Shown: positions 22,163-35,534 of the stretch, piece after piece
Position numbering within the stretch: the stretch's first letter is position 1
Layout: each line of letters starts with the position of its first letter
Source of the DNA: Topomyia yanbarensis
Lineage: Eukaryota; Arthropoda; Insecta; Diptera; Culicidae
Reading direction: 5' to 3'
Assembly (NCBI RefSeq): GCF_030247195.1
Contig: NC_080670.1
Coordinates: forward strand, 157,740,580-157,804,579
DNA: 64,000 bases
Notes under the pieces: generated by a model
The model's input: the letters and a program-made list of their open reading frames with translations, nothing else
Database searches by the model: none
What the model was told of the DNA's origin: nothing
Position numbers and translations under genes: made by a program

Positions 22163-23240
22163 GTTTGTTTCTTGTAAATGTGGTCTCCTTTTATTAGCTT
22201 CACAAACACAAACAGTACTCCGAAATGATCACCCTTGTCTTCACACTTTGCACTAACGGTGCTAATTATTTGCACTACTTCTCACTTTGGAAATACCGGT
22301 AGGTTTCGGCTACCATCTAATTTGGATTAATGACGGAGCATCACTTTCAAATTGGAGGAAACTGTCATGCACTCGTTCCGCTCGTTTTCACTTTCTTTAA
22401 TTCCATTACAGGAGATCGACTGCAGCAGCATCACACAAACGCTTTCGACACCCTAGTTTCTCTATCGGCGACGAATTCAGACACCTGATTTGACATTCTG
22501 TGGTGTGGTTAATTAGCGCGAGAAATCCTAAATTTAAACCGGGCGAACTTGCCCGCCCTGAATCATTTTGATATTAACGCCAGTAATGAAAATTTACGTA
22601 CAAAAATAGGAAACAACTCATGCGCTACCAAATATCATTTGGCATTGAGCCAAAGGAACCTAAGGGACGTGGTATATACTAGTGCACTTGATATATTGCA
22701 ACTTGTTTTGCTAATTGCCGGTTTGCCATACAATTAATTTCAAGCTAAAGACTATTGTCGAGAAGGCAGCCACATTAATGTATTCGACGAATTAATGTTG
22801 TACAATATCGAGAACTACTTCAATTAGAGTTTTATTATAGTTAGTTTTTAATATAAGTGGAATATAAGTTTTAAAGTCACTCTAAAAACTTAGATTGCAC
22901 TTATAGCGTGCTATAAAACTTTAACTGTTATTTGCGTTATTTGCATTAATATTAAATATTACTATATTATTTATACTGCAAAAATTTGAGGAATAACCAA
23001 ATTCTCATCAGATAACGAATGTCCTATTTTCATGGCGCGTAGTTTTTATGATATTCCCGATAAAACGTCAAAGCTATTGCATCACATAACATTACTTTGC
23101 ATGACACAAAGCTGATAACGCTCATTGAGATATCGTTACTAGTGTTCGCCGCCAGATGATATCATCTTAATCGTAACGAGGATGTTAGTGGCACAAAAAG
23201 AAATGTCAACGCCGAAGTGCTCTTATTGATTTATCCGTAA
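22163..23240. other. Upstream region of first exon A, possible promoter
   Basis: AATAAAAGGAG lies about 35 bp upstream of the ATG on the minus strand, but I cannot tell a TATA box from leader sequence. The first 350 bp upstream are less AT-rich than the surroundings. The rest shows nothing recognisable. Confidence 0.35.
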
Positions 23241-23242
23241 TA

Positions 23243-23346
23243 CTATGTTCACACTATAGAGTTAAAACTCGTTATGACAATTAGCAACAAGAAAAATGTC
23301 ATGAAGATATTGTTAAAACACGTTTTAACTCGAAGTGTGAACGTAG
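23243..23346. mobile_element. Short TA-flanked palindromic MITE
   Basis: CTATGTTCACACT...AGTTAAAAC on the left is matched by GTTTTAACTCGAAGTGTGAA CGTAG on the right, with TA on both sides. At 104 bp it is almost all terminal repeat. TA duplication suggests a Tc1/mariner-type origin. Confidence 0.6.
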
Positions 23347-23369
23347 TATAACTGTATAAACCTGTAAAT

Positions 23370-23745
23370 ATGCTATGGATTAGAAGTCGAGTAATGAAAT
23401 AGTGTGGCTTCCTTCTTAATAGTGCCAAAATAGGTAAATTAATCTATACGAATGACGATGAAATCGAAGTACGTTTACAGGATTTAGCGCCAGGCACTAA
23501 TTATGAGATCATTTAAAGAATAATGTCGAAATACGGATAGGAGAAATTCATTACCAATAATACTTGGAAACACTTCCTTCTCGACGACATTCGTGTGATG
23601 AGAATGTGGCTGACCCCTTCCTACCCGGGGCTTCGAATGCAAAACGCATAGTCAGGGTGTTAGATATAATCAAATAAAAAACGGTGTTTATATACACCGG
23701 TCACAATCACACTTCCCAGTTCTGTAATCAGACGTTACACTAGAG
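23370..23745 (+). pseudogene. Non-LTR ORF1 relic, copy 4
   Basis: Translated in pieces, this copy gives EVRLQDLAPGTNYEII and YGxxKFITNNTWKHF, then RVMRMWLTPSYPG and a broken knuckle containing SQFCNQTLH. These line up in order with the copy at 14955-15792. Stops and several frame changes are present. It has neither 3' hairpin nor ORF2. Confidence 0.6.
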
Positions 23746-23749
23746 TGAC

Positions 23750-25552
23750 AGCTATTTTTCGATGTTCGAATTTTGTCCATCACCGGTCCCAAAATCAACC
23801 AATGTATATAAAATTGAAGCTTGAGCAAAATTGAACCATATTAGCACGTGCCCCAAAGCGATTCAAGTGAATTACATATGTATTTTTTGTGTGGTCCTTT
23901 TTTAATTTGAACAAAAACTGAAATATTGTAAAATTAAAGCGTAGAATATTAGGCTACAAAAGATGTAAGAGGTAAAAAAGAATTTAGAAAACAGGAAAAT
24001 GCGCAAAAACATTTTTTAATCGCTATATCAAGTATTTCCAAACGAACCGCCAGCACACCTATCGAATTAATAAACAAAAACAAAAAGGAAACGGTTATAC
24101 AATAGTGACTCAGCAACGACATTGCCATACACGCAAGCAAGAGTGGGAGCAGCTAAACGATTAAGAGCTGGAGATGGAAATAACAACCAAATATGTTAAA
24201 AAAAAGGTAAGAGTCTATTTTGGTCCCATCAGGGAGCGTTCTATACTATTTCATCACTTACGCGGACTACAATCAATGGAAAGCGTACAAATTGGTATCA
24301 GTATATTTGCTGAGAAATGGCTTTATTTCCCGAATCTCGGACCTCTGAAAACGATCGGAAATGAAAGCTTTAAGTCGAAACACAATCCATGACTTATAAG
24401 TTATACTACTATAGTTATTATAGACTTATAGTAGTGTTCCCTTCACGCGCAAAAGTGGTTTTAATTTTAGGATGATTCTCCTTACGTATTGTGCACTTGT
24501 CCCACAGGTTTTGTTCGGTGTTGTTTTCAATGCATTGCATAAAGATTAAATTGAGATTAACATCGGTTATAAAATAGGGATAGCTCGTAGATGTTTTTCT
24601 TTAAACGGCGGCATTTACCGGCAAAATCGACTCGTGCCAAAAATAAAGGTTGACAGTTAAAAATGTACTGAACATTTCGAGCACACAAATGGTAAATCCA
24701 TTATTTATCACAAAAACCAAAACGATACGTACGATTGAATACTTTGAGCACAGCGATCACATGTATATCTTCGGCGTTGTGTAAATGTTAACGGTGATTT
24801 AGCATCGAAAGGTTGAAAATCAAAGGACCCAAAATATTAAGGCGAAATTTCAAAAGGCAAAAATTCAAAAGCCCTAATAAAAAATGGTCGGAAAAAAATG
24901 GCCTTAAACTCATAAAGCCGAGAACCCAGAAGGCCGAAACTCATAAGACAAACTTTTTTATATACATTCGATTATTTCACATTGTGTTTTTCTTGATCGA
25001 TTAATCGAGGAAGAAAGGATTATTAAGAATATATCAAATAATCAACCGCTAAAATTATTGTACCGCAATTTTCCTTGCCACCAACTTAACGTTCTGCTAA
25101 AACAATAAGATGTCAAAAATATGTTACTAAAGTTTTCAGAAGCCAAAATCTCATTTATTGATTTAATTTAAATTTGTTCCAACCCCAAAACTATTAGTAT
25201 TCAATTGTCAAAAGGAGATAAAATCTTAAAAATTGTAGAATTAAAAAAATTAAGCTTCGTGCGTTCATCGACTGTTGTAGTTCTAAAGAAACGGTATAAC
25301 TATGGTTTTTGGTCATGGACCTTTTGCACAAAAACGTGTAGGCGAGAAATTGCTAAAAATGCAGCTATATAGTGTTAAAATTACCTGAAAATATTTTTTG
25401 TGCTTGACAATTAGTATTATAAGCCCCATTTTACAGGATCTCAAATCATCTTAATATTGTGTAAAAAAATTGCCAATTGCCATTTTGAAGTATATTCCCA
25501 AAAACGCTATCGCATTCCATGTAGCTATAGACGCAATACTATTACTATTGTT
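23750..25552. other. No gene; includes a degenerate AAAGGC-type array
   Basis: Between about 24815 and 24955, words such as AAGGCGAAATTTCAAAAGGC and AAAAATTCAAAAGCC repeat at irregular 15-20 bp spacing. The array at 29260-29470 is the same theme on the other strand. The rest is AT-rich without coding signals. Confidence 0.45.
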
Positions 25553-25556
25553 TTAA

Positions 25557-26136
25557 CTCTTACGTCCCCAAAACCCATTTCATTGAAAATGTTAAATTTC
25601 AAAATAATGGTTCTCAGACGCGTTCCAACCAAACAGACGCGTTCCAACCAAATTTGAATTGTCCAGTTTTAGAAAACGAGGCCACCTTTCCGGAACTGAA
25701 ATGGTCTGCACTTGTTTGGCAAAACTATAAAGTTTGACGCCTCGAAAGACGGGTTTTATAATCAGTCGAAAAGTGTCCTCTTTGCCGCAGGAACCAGGTT
25801 CCCGGAATACCTCGGGTTGTGGCCAATTCGACCAAAAACCTTCAGTATGTTGGCATTTGTTTTACAAAATCATAACGTTTTGTGCGTCGCAAGACTGGTT
25901 TGCAGACCGCTATGAAAGTTGTTTGCTTTTCGGAAAAGGGGGTAACACCGGTACTCCCAACAATATATGTATCCAGAACTACGGTCAGCTTCGGAAAGGT
26001 AGCCGCGGTTTCTAAAACTGGATAAATTTTGCGACCGTTTTCAAAAAAACCGCATCAAATTTGGTTGGAACGCGGCTGAGAACCATTATTTTAAAATTTA
26101 ACATTTTCAATGAAATGGGTTTTGGGGATGTAAGAG
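25557..26136. mobile_element. TTAA-flanked MITE with long inverted repeats
   Basis: Both arms begin CTCTTACRTCCCCAAAACCC and match for at least 80 bp through ATAATGGTTCTCAG and GCGTTCCAACCAAA. TTAA flanks both ends (25553-25556 and 26137-26140), pointing to a piggyBac- or Kolobok-like element. In the left arm a 19-bp unit (cagacgcgttccaaccaaa) is duplicated in tandem at 25615-25652. It encodes no transposase. Confidence 0.75.
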
Positions 26137-26140
26137 TTAA

Positions 26141-26866
26141 TGATGACAAAATCTCATATTTTGAATTGAACAAAAATCCAAAAACAGTTGCAGTGAACTA
26201 TTTATTATCATAAGTTGGTCACATTTCATAGAAGTTTGTAATTTAATTTGAAATTATTAAGAACCCATTAATACACTTTTCATGTGGTAAGGAGGAAAAA
26301 ATCTGAATTTTTTAATAATTAAATTTGAATTCCTTAATCCTAACAATATTTCCAATGAACTATGTATTGTCAAAGGAAGGTAACAAATTTTGCTTAGGTT
26401 TTATCTAACCTTAATTAAATTTCATAATTTCATTTTACATTAGAGAGATTAAACAAATATTCTAAGGAAGAACAACTTCATTTCAATTTAACGATATTAC
26501 ATAAATATTTCCCTAGAGCTATCATTTATAAAGGAAGATAATACCTCATGTATAACGTAATGTATAGAATACACCCAAAACTCGGCCGTAATACCTTTAC
26601 GATAATAAGAAAAAAATGCTCCAATAGCAAGACGTGTAATACTAAAACGGTCCCAACAAAAAAATCCCCAAACAGCAATACCAACACATTAAAATTTTCT
26701 CAGCGTCGCACTCATGTTTCATCAATTATTATACAATAAATATTAACACGTCGGATTGTCTGGAAGTGTGTAGCACTGTGTTTGTCATCGTATAGCGTAT
26801 CAAGCGAAGCGAATACAATGCGGATAAAGACGAGCTTCGATTTTCTCTACACGACACATTCCTTAT
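26141..26866. other. No gene seen
   Basis: AT-rich DNA between two TTAA-flanked MITEs, with no coding frame that I can support. Confidence 0.5.
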
Positions 26867-26870
26867 TTAA

Positions 26871-27381
26871 CCCTTTCATGCCCAACTTTATTCTAGTTCA
26901 TGTAGGGTTTCAAAACTATTTTTTATTGAAAACGGTGGCGTCAAGAAACTCGAAAAAACTTTTTTTCATAAAGGTAGGTGCTTCTCTTGCAGTGCTAGAA
27001 GTTGCTCAATTCCAATGCTCACCACAATTTTCCTTGAATATTCACAATAGTCCAATTGCTTGAAAACGTAGCCAAAAATAATCTAAATTGATAGGTTTTA
27101 TCAGTTTTCACTAATACTGAATCATAACAAAGTTATATGAAAAAATCATTTTCCGTCGTAAACGTAAACTGTTCCTGGCAGCACTGCTCCATCGGAATTC
27201 AATAAGACTAATTGCAATAACTTCAGCTCTAGAGCTGATCTTTGTAACTGTTAATACTCAAATGAAAGCCAATAGTCACATTTATTAGCCTTACTGGTTT
27301 TTAAAAGCAAATCTTGCCTCAATCAAAAGTTATAGCTGTTTAAAAACGTTGTTGTCCACAAACAACATGGGCATGAATGGG
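26871..27381. mobile_element. piggyBac-like MITE, TTAA-flanked
   Basis: Starts CCCTTTCATGCCCA and ends TGGGCATGAATGGG, with TTAA on both sides (26867-26870, 27382-27385). A TTAA target and CCC-starting ends are features of the piggyBac superfamily. The 511-bp body has no transposase frame. Confidence 0.75.
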
Positions 27382-27385
27382 TTAA

Positions 27386-29259
27386 AGATCGGCTCACACT
27401 CGGCTAGCTTCCCCGGTCAAAAAAAACGCGGACGAACATGGTCAGGCGATTTAAACAGTTTGACGTTTAACTCAACTCGCCTGTGCTAAGTGCCCCTAGA
27501 TACAAAAGCAATTTGCAAATGCGATTTAAAGGCGATTTCAACACTTAGACAAATTTTCTGGCGGCTGAAAAGGACTTGGTTGTTTTTGCGTTTTTCAAAC
27601 ATGGCGGTTCATGTTTGGCTTAAGCTTAAAATAGTTTTTTTAACAATTGGCGTGTTCTCGCTTGTATTTTGTTTGTCTAGTGCACTTCATTTAGCCAACG
27701 AATGTGGGAAATTGTGGAATCGTGTGTAAGTATAGTGGAACAAGATCTCTGACCTAAACTCTTAATAAAAGTCAGTTTATGTGAGTAGATAATGAATCCG
27801 AATATAAGTATTATTTGTAATTTTCATATTAGGCAATTAAGGGCGATGAAATGGCGCGTTCCCTGGGCGATTTAGGGGCGATTTGAGGGCCGGTAGAGCG
27901 GCTAAAAAATGATGGCGGCAAATTGCCCAAATGTTGCATTTGAAATAGCCCCCTAATTGCCAGCAATTTACTGGCAAATTGAAGGGCAATTAGCGCATCC
28001 TAGTTGGCAATTAGCCCCCCGTTAGCCAGCAACTTGCCCTTTTTGACTGGGTCAAAGCACAGTCAGAAAAAAACCGACTCGGAATAGTGGTGGGAGGTAT
28101 TTCGGTCGGTGTTAAATTGAAATTTCTTTTCTATCACGGACGTCAACAGCAAGGTACCGACTGCACAAAACATGAACAGTCCTTCCCGTCATGTACGAGA
28201 AGCAAGACCTACAGTTTGAATCCACGCATCAAATGCTTGTTATGATCATAATACATTAGGGGAAGGTTCTTTTTGTGGTATTTGAATAGAGGACAAACCG
28301 ATAAGCAATTGAAAAGTTTTCATGATTGAGTGTTATGTGAAGAATTCTCATAGTGCTCAAAGTGCTATTCGGGAAAGGATTGTCTTTGACTGAGTAGTTC
28401 TTTAGGTTCTTTAATTGACGAAACGTGTAAGGTGGTGGAATAAAGTGGAGGAAAGGTTGAGGACATTTTCCAACATGAAACTTTCGACGTACAGTATGAA
28501 ACATCTGCTTTGGCAAGCTATTTGTAATTGTGACTTGAAAAGCTGCATTTTCCTTGTAACCGGGATCATGGGCCAGGAAACTTCATCTTTATTCATTTTA
28601 TTCATCACTGACCGTCATATGGATACTATCAATAAAACGCATCAAATAAGAATCTTTGATCCTAGTTACTACCTCGAAAGTCTGTAAAGAAATAATGATT
28701 AAATTCAAAAAAGTGTCAAAACAAATATTTCAAATAGGAAAATCAAAAGAACTAATGTATGAAAATATTCCCAAAAGTATTGTGTCCTATGTTTGAGTAC
28801 ACCAAGCAATCGGGTAGATCGTAGGGCTCTAAATCCACCAAACTATATGTCGAAATGTATATTCATTTCGATTGAATCGACCGCTATGTTTGAATATACC
28901 GGGCAGACGAGAAGTTCACAAATTTGCTTGCAAGATTTATTTGCATACAGAACTGCTCATGTTTGAAAGAAGGAATGAATCCCTATGTTCGAGTGAACCG
29001 GAGATACGCGAAGATCACAGGTTTGCTTACGAGGAACCGCCGCTTCCGACGACTGATTTTCAGTAGCTTTACATTATTTCAGTACCTTGAGTTAAGTAAT
29101 GCGCAAACCTTACCTTACTATTTTAAAATCCATCCACAAGTGCTGCGCACACCACGTTTTGATTCTATTCTATCCCAGGAAGATGGAGGGGGGCGAGAGG
29201 TACCACCTCCAACAATAACCACGATTTGAATTCGATCAACGTGGACATTTCGTAACGAA
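27386..29259. other. No gene; a GGGCGATTT-rich repeat at 27.4-28.05 kb
   Basis: The segment from about 27413 to 28050 starts CCCCGGTCAAAAA and ends TTTTTGACTGGG, with internal GGGCGATTT and GGCAATTAG words. It may be another MITE, but no flanking duplication is visible. No coding signal was recognised up to 29.26 kb. Confidence 0.4.
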
Positions 29260-29480
29260 ATGCTAATATCAGTTCGCCTTTTGAAATTTTATCTTACAAA
29301 AAGTTTACATTGTGAAAAGTTTCCCTTTTTGATTTCGCCTTCCAGGAACTTTGCCTTATGAAATTCCGCCTTCTGAAAAGTTTGTCTTTTGAAGATCCGC
29401 CTTCTAGAGAATTCGCCTTTTAAAAATTCAACTTTGGATTTTTCAGTCTTTTAGATTCGGCTTTATGATTTTCTGCCTTA
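29260..29480. repeat. Degenerate CGCCTTTTGAAAA-type tandem array
   Basis: About ten imperfect 16-20 bp units of the form (TT)CGCCTTNTGAAAANTT run in a row, for example CGCCTTCTGAAAAGTTTG and CGCCTTCTAGAGAATT. The period drifts, as in an old minisatellite. The inverse orientation is at 24815-24955. Confidence 0.55.
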
Positions 29481-30967
29481 CGGTCTCAGCCCATTAACGT
29501 TGTGTTCATGGGTAATTGGGATATTGATTACCACTAGATTCGCTACTGAGTATGACTGAATTGTAACTGAGCACATATATGTCACTATATCCGAGATAGT
29601 TATACCAAAGATTAACTCAAGATTACTAGGTCCCATACAAAACATTCACAAAATATGGTTCAGTAACCGTGAACCGGTGAACTCAATAATAGTAAGCTTT
29701 TGCTGCCCCCTCGTTAATAGGCGTCGGTAATATTGAGAATGCATCGACAAAATGCTATGGTTACGACCCAAATCAAAGTCGTAAACAATCTTGATATGAA
29801 AAAAGTTGTATATAGCGACGTGTAAAGTATATTACAGATATGCTTCCTATTAAAGGCCTACTTCTAGAGCATTGATAGCCACAATTATTGATGTGCGAGC
29901 TCGTCCGTTTGTATCCTGAACCGGATAATTTCGTAATAGAAGTAAGACAGGTCGCAGTTTAATTTCTCAGTGGTTTAATATTTACTTGACTTTACTGCAA
30001 AATATAATACAAGAGTTTGTTGCGGAGTTTGATGTTAAATATAGCAGTTGTTAGCAGACAAATTTACTGATCAATTTATCGATAGCGGAAAGATACATTA
30101 CTTAGTTGCTTCAGCTAATTGCTGCACTTTGATAATCTCAATGTTTGTTTATTTTCCTGCCCAAAATTTGCTTGTTTTTTCTTAATATCTAATTGTCATA
30201 GATACGATGTTGTTTCTTTATCGCAAAGCTTCGCTTCAGTTTATTGTGGAGCTGTCACTCTGACAGTGAACGGGTTCATCGAGGGGTCGCATTTGGATGG
30301 TACATGGGAAACATCTGACTACTTTATCTTGAGTTTATCTTTGGTTATACATCTAGTTGGGGTATGTTGGTATGGCGGTGCTAGTAATTTAACGTATATT
30401 CTTTTTAATGTTCACTCAAGTAAAATAAACTTAATAAGCGCAGATGTCTGTTCTTTGTGCTTGAAATTGATCGTGAGAACTTTGTTTCGATCAGTTTAAA
30501 GGAATTTAACGATCCGGTGCGTGAATAGATAATTTTTCAAACTTTTTCGTTCACTTTCGAACTCAATCGGAATCGGTTGTTTTATATGAGTTGGAAACCG
30601 GACAAACATAATTCAGAATTCTGAATCAAATTCCGCATTGTTTGATAGAGGTCGGCATTGAAGAAAAATGTAGCAATAGCAATATAGCAATACACTTAGG
30701 TCTGCTAATTTATGTTATTTTCAAAAATATCGCTGACAAATTTTGGTGGTCCTGAAAAGAACCAATTTGTTTGTGCTGTGTAGTAATTACTTAGATAAAA
30801 AAAACTGCGATACAGACATAGAAAAAACTTAGGCTAATAGAAAAATATTTTTTTAGCCAATATAAAATTGCATAAAAAATTTTGTATATCTTGTCGATAG
30901 CATAGCACAAAAATGAAATCATTCCATTCATTTTCATATGATAGGACCATTAGTTTGACATTTAGGC
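29481..30967. other. No gene seen
   Basis: A 126-codon frame at 30119-30499 is open but low-complexity and hydrophobic without a recognisable family. I take it as a chance frame. Confidence 0.5.
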
Positions 30968-31130
30968 TGTTCGCACACGAGACGACAGGCGAAGCAGGCC
31001 ACAAAAAATATTCACTATGGATTTTGTTTTACTTGTTCCAAGTTCCAACACTGTTTATGTTTGTCGCGTTGGAATTCACAGTGGATCCACTCCATACAAA
31101 AGCTGGACAAAACCTCAAAAGTAGTTTAAA
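30968..31130 (+). repeat. Interspersed repeat, copy A (inverted partner at 32.5 kb)
   Basis: GGCTGTTCGCACACGAGACG, GGCCACAAAAAATATTCACT and ATGGATTTTGTT are shared with the reverse complement of 32415-32540. Further on, CACAGTGG and GGACAAAACCTCAAAA also match. Copy A has about 60 bp more in the middle. The family is not identified. Confidence 0.6.
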
Positions 31131-32414
31131 ATGTCTGAAAATATCATCTAAGGGTACTTTGGTGCGCTGAACTCGATTTTGATTAAGTTAGGACGCTAAA
31201 ATTAAAATTAGACAGCCTAGGCTGGCTCTAAAAGTTTTTTTTTAAAGTTATCGCCAAAGCTATTCAAATATGACAGGTTTATTTCATTTTGATGAAGATC
31301 TCAAATCAAGCTCTACTATGCTCTGTTCACAGTTCATATGATGCATACTGCAGCTCAGCCGCTAAATACTTTTGCATTGATTTTCAATTCCAATGATGAT
31401 ATAAATATCTCTCCTTGTAGGTACTGACTTGGTTTTGCGTACGAAAACATGCTGAGCATTTTTACCATATTCCTTCCTATTCTTTGCACTCTATGTGTAT
31501 GCTTTGAAATAGAGGCGGAAGTGGAAGTGAATTATTGAGAGAGATTTTGAATTTGATTGTTGATTGTGATAGATTCAATAGGAAGTTTGTACTTGAAAAT
31601 AAATGTTGCATTACGGGCCATTAACTAAAAATCGGGTAAAAAAAGAACTTCTCCCACACTCACGTGTTTACTTTACATCGGTCACCAGTAAAGCTAACGA
31701 CCAATACCTACCAAAGAGATATAAGATTGATGGAAAGATATAATAATAGTTGCAGTTAGTTTGCCTCTCGTTGGCTTGTATTTATTTGAATTTTTCAATA
31801 CTGCAGATAACTGTGAAAATGTAGAAACAAGAGTCATAGTTGCAAGACGGTTTAGGCATACTTATATTTGTATCAAGGAAATCGACCCAAACCCTGAATT
31901 TACAAGCAGTGTTCAGAAAAAGAAATCCACCGGTGAATAATAATGCAAAACTTCATGAAATCTTCGGCGCAAGATGGCACTATGATTTTTGAAAACTAGA
32001 AAAAATTCTACGTCAGTTGTACTAGATGATATCCTTCAACACGCTTTTACCGATAAAGAGATGACACTCTGAATGTAAATAAGTCCGCGTTAAACAACAT
32101 AGTTATATTGATTTTATTGGTAACTTTTTAAATACTCATTATTTCTCAAATCGAAATACACCATTGAATTCCTGAGATGATTTTCTATTAGAAACGCCTA
32201 TATGTGTTATTAAATTAACGTTGTAGTACCTGTTACAGCGAGATGAATTAGAATAAAAAAAAACTTTTTGTCACTCAAATTCTTGCAGATTTTCAAGACC
32301 TTGTACGGTTCAAAAAATGTAGCACTTATATTTTTCAATCGATTGATTCAAAAATTTGGCGAATACAGCTTTAGGTAATGTACATTTAGAAAAAAATATA
32401 AAAGGTGTGAAAAT
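31131..32414. other. No gene seen
   Basis: AT-rich DNA between the two inverted repeat copies, with no coding signal. Confidence 0.5.
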
Positions 32415-32540
32415 CGACAATAAATTTTGGAGGTTTTGGCCGGCCCGGCCCCACTGTGGAATGGCTAGAACAAAATCCATAGTGAATATTTTTGTGGCAT
32501 GTGTCCTGTCGCCTCGTGTGCGTATAGCTTTACAGCCCCG
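32415..32540 (-). repeat. Interspersed repeat, copy B
   Basis: On the minus strand it reads GGCTGTAAAGCTATACGCAC, then ACGAGGCGACAGG and CCACAAAAATATTCACTATG, the same order as copy A. It includes the GC-rich palindrome GGCCGGCCCGGCC. Confidence 0.6.
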
Positions 32541-35532
32541 AGTACACACATAGCAAAGTAATAGAATGCAATATGCTAGAGCGAGACTACATGTTTCAGT
32601 CAGTGAATACATCGAAAATCAGTAGTGTTTTGATTCTTTTAGTAGTGATAACATATTTGTTCCGTTCACTACGACTTCCGACGGAAGTTATTATCGTTTA
32701 AAATCTAACATTACAGTCGCTGCGAATATTATGAAACGGGCCCCTATATTGAAATATTAAATGCATCAAAAAAGTAGAAAGCAAAACTAAACTGATTCCG
32801 AGACATCTATTTCGCAACACCGTGCAATCAGCTAGCCCTCCAGATATGTGTATTCATGATAATTGTCAACAACAGTAGTATGATAAGTGGCTTGAGTGGA
32901 ATGCAGACGAGACAGCTTTTGCTTAACATGCGAACAACAACCGTCACACTGTGCTGTTGGTTATCAGGTGCCACGAGTAAAGGAGAGATAAGTCTGTTTA
33001 AATTATATAGGATAATGAGCCTATTTTTGCCCTGTTTTTATTATCGCCCTATCCATTTGAAGCTGTTGGTTAGAGCAGCGTCGACCATCTTTGTTCAACG
33101 CGTTGGTTTAAACGGTAGTTCGATAATTGGGACATTCGACTTGAGTTTTCGTTACGCTCAAGCAGATTTAATTAAACATTTTCAGACTATTTTTGTTATT
33201 AAGCAAAGACAGTAACCAATTTATGCGCATTTCAAATAGGGCCTAAATAGGTTCTTTGCCTTATATAGTTAATAGATTTGTGCCTCCGATTAGATGTATC
33301 CAGAATGCTTTGGAATATTTTGGTGTTATTATTGTCAAAGTTACGAAATTAGACGTTTTTTGATCGAATAGTCATCTATTTCGTACATGGTAAACATATA
33401 ATGCTTGAATAAATATCTGAAACATTCAATTAAGAGCCTCAAATTCTCCAAATACGTCTTTGAAAAAAGGAATGAGATTTTTAACAATGAGAAACAATGT
33501 AAAATAGAAACAGGAATAATCCTTGATTATTCGGATACTGAGATCTGTTTGTATAAATATCGTTTTTCAAAAAAATGTGCTAAAGATTGTGAAAACGTAT
33601 CAAATTCGATTCAGCTTCCATGTTAGACTAAGTAGCTTGAAATCCTTTCTAGGCAAAATAACATCTAACAACGACAGCGAGAAACTGTTTAAGCTAATTT
33701 TAGAATGCACCGAGCAGAACACACCTCAAACAACAGTTTGACACCGTTTTTTAAATCAATCACTAAGAGCACGGCGACCTATCATCCATCGAATGCCATT
33801 TGACATTGAACTAAACCGGCTCTCCGCGCTCCCAAAAAAATGCACAACAAATTTGCGGGACATTGACCGCGACGACGACAGACAAAACAAAACAATGATC
33901 AGCCGGGACAGTCACCGTCGAAGGGAAGGTGGGTGGTGCGACATTCGGCTTTGTCGACAACTCAAGTTGTTTTCCACACGATCATCATTTCGTACTAGTT
34001 TTTCTTGCGCCCGGCGAAAAATTAATGGCCTGTCCCATGTTCGCATCTAATGTCAAATCCTATACACAAATACACCAAAGAATGAAGAGGAAACTGGCTC
34101 AAAGCGATCATGAAATGCTGCTGCGCATTTGGCTTTCTTTTCCAACCTTCCGTTAGCGGAAAATCTAGGAAAACGCGCTTCGATTGGATTGTTTACGTAA
34201 TCACACTGCTAGCGGGGAACTTTTTTCCTTTGGTCAAGTATTTTGTCTCCTCCGATCTCACGGAGACGCTTACTGGTAGGAAAATATCCACAAAGATTTC
34301 TAATTGGAACGGAATTTGACACTTTTCGCGTTAGTCGTACAACCAAAATGAAATCAAAAATTTTCACAACCGATACGCTAGGCACTGATGCAGCCAGGCA
34401 CTGTTTTCACTGCACGGGTTTGATATTCACTGACTGTTTGGGTATCTTTGTTGGCGCGCGCACGATTGTCAAACATCGTCGCCGTGGTACTGAGCGGGGG
34501 TCTAGCTACCAGTCAGTGTGTATGGCCGGTTCGCTAGGGGTGTTCAGTTTGGTGCCGTCAATCGTTTCAGACTAAATTTAAGAAAATGGACTTGACTCCA
34601 TTTTTTTTCTAATTGTTAGATGAATGATCGATAACTTTTTGACGATAATTTGATTACTTCAATTCGTAGCTAGACTTAATGCAAAAGGCATAATTTTCGT
34701 TTATTATTTTGAGCAATTTTAACACTGAGTATCCCTAGTCGACCAACACGCAAGTATATTTTTTATGATTTTCCACGCTTTCCACAGTGATTGGTTCTAT
34801 CCAACGGTATCGTTAAGTGGGATCGTAGATCTGCGACTAGACGGCCTGGATGATGTTTTGAATTCCACAAATAAGCACAATATAGTATTATTGATAAAAC
34901 AAGCTGCTGTGTTCAGTCCAATACATTCAACATGTCCTACGTCGAATAATGGAAATATTTATATTCAGTGAATGCACTTGAACCACTTGATTTATAGCAC
35001 TGAGCACTCCAAGTTTGACGGATTTTCGCTCCAAGTCGTTGGATAGTCGTGTCACAACTGTTCAGGCCACAAATTATCATAGTCAAGCATCGAAGAAGTT
35101 TGTTTTCCTTCGCTCTAGAAATTCACGTTGTGCCTCGTGATTGGTTCATTTACAAATTACAATCGTCAACAATGTAGATATTCAAAATCGCGATAAGGGG
35201 TAGGTGAGCCAAATGTGGCGATAATTTATTGAATCAAGTATTTGAGTTCAGAATATAATGCACTGCTCCTGCTTTGGTTATTCCGTGAGGTTATACTTCT
35301 TAACATTTAGGAACATCATCGTTACTGACCTATAAACGCGGTCGTCTGTCGCCGCTAATTGTGTGGTCAAATAATGAGTACTCTCTCCCGGCTTTGTTAG
35401 CGAAATATTACAATCTAGGTTAGGCGAGAAGATGGTGTGCGATTGTCAGCCAATACAAGGTGAAGCGATGAGTTAACCACAGAAAACAGACGTTGACGCT
35501 TGAATTAAATTTACCTAAACTCTTTGGAAACA
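32541..35532. other. No gene seen
   Basis: Many short frames occur on the plus strand between 32.8 and 35.0 kb, up to 119 codons. None has a domain I recognise, and adjacent frames overlap in different phases. Confidence 0.5.
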
Positions 35533-35534
35533 TA

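Noticed and set aside
27413..28050. Possible MITE with CCCRGTCAAAAA ends
   Set aside because: The 12-bp ends match, but no target-site duplication of any length is visible, so I did not call it an element.
30119..30499. 126-codon hydrophobic plus-strand frame
   Set aside because: T-rich DNA readily gives hydrophobic frames; no signal peptide context or homologue was recognised.
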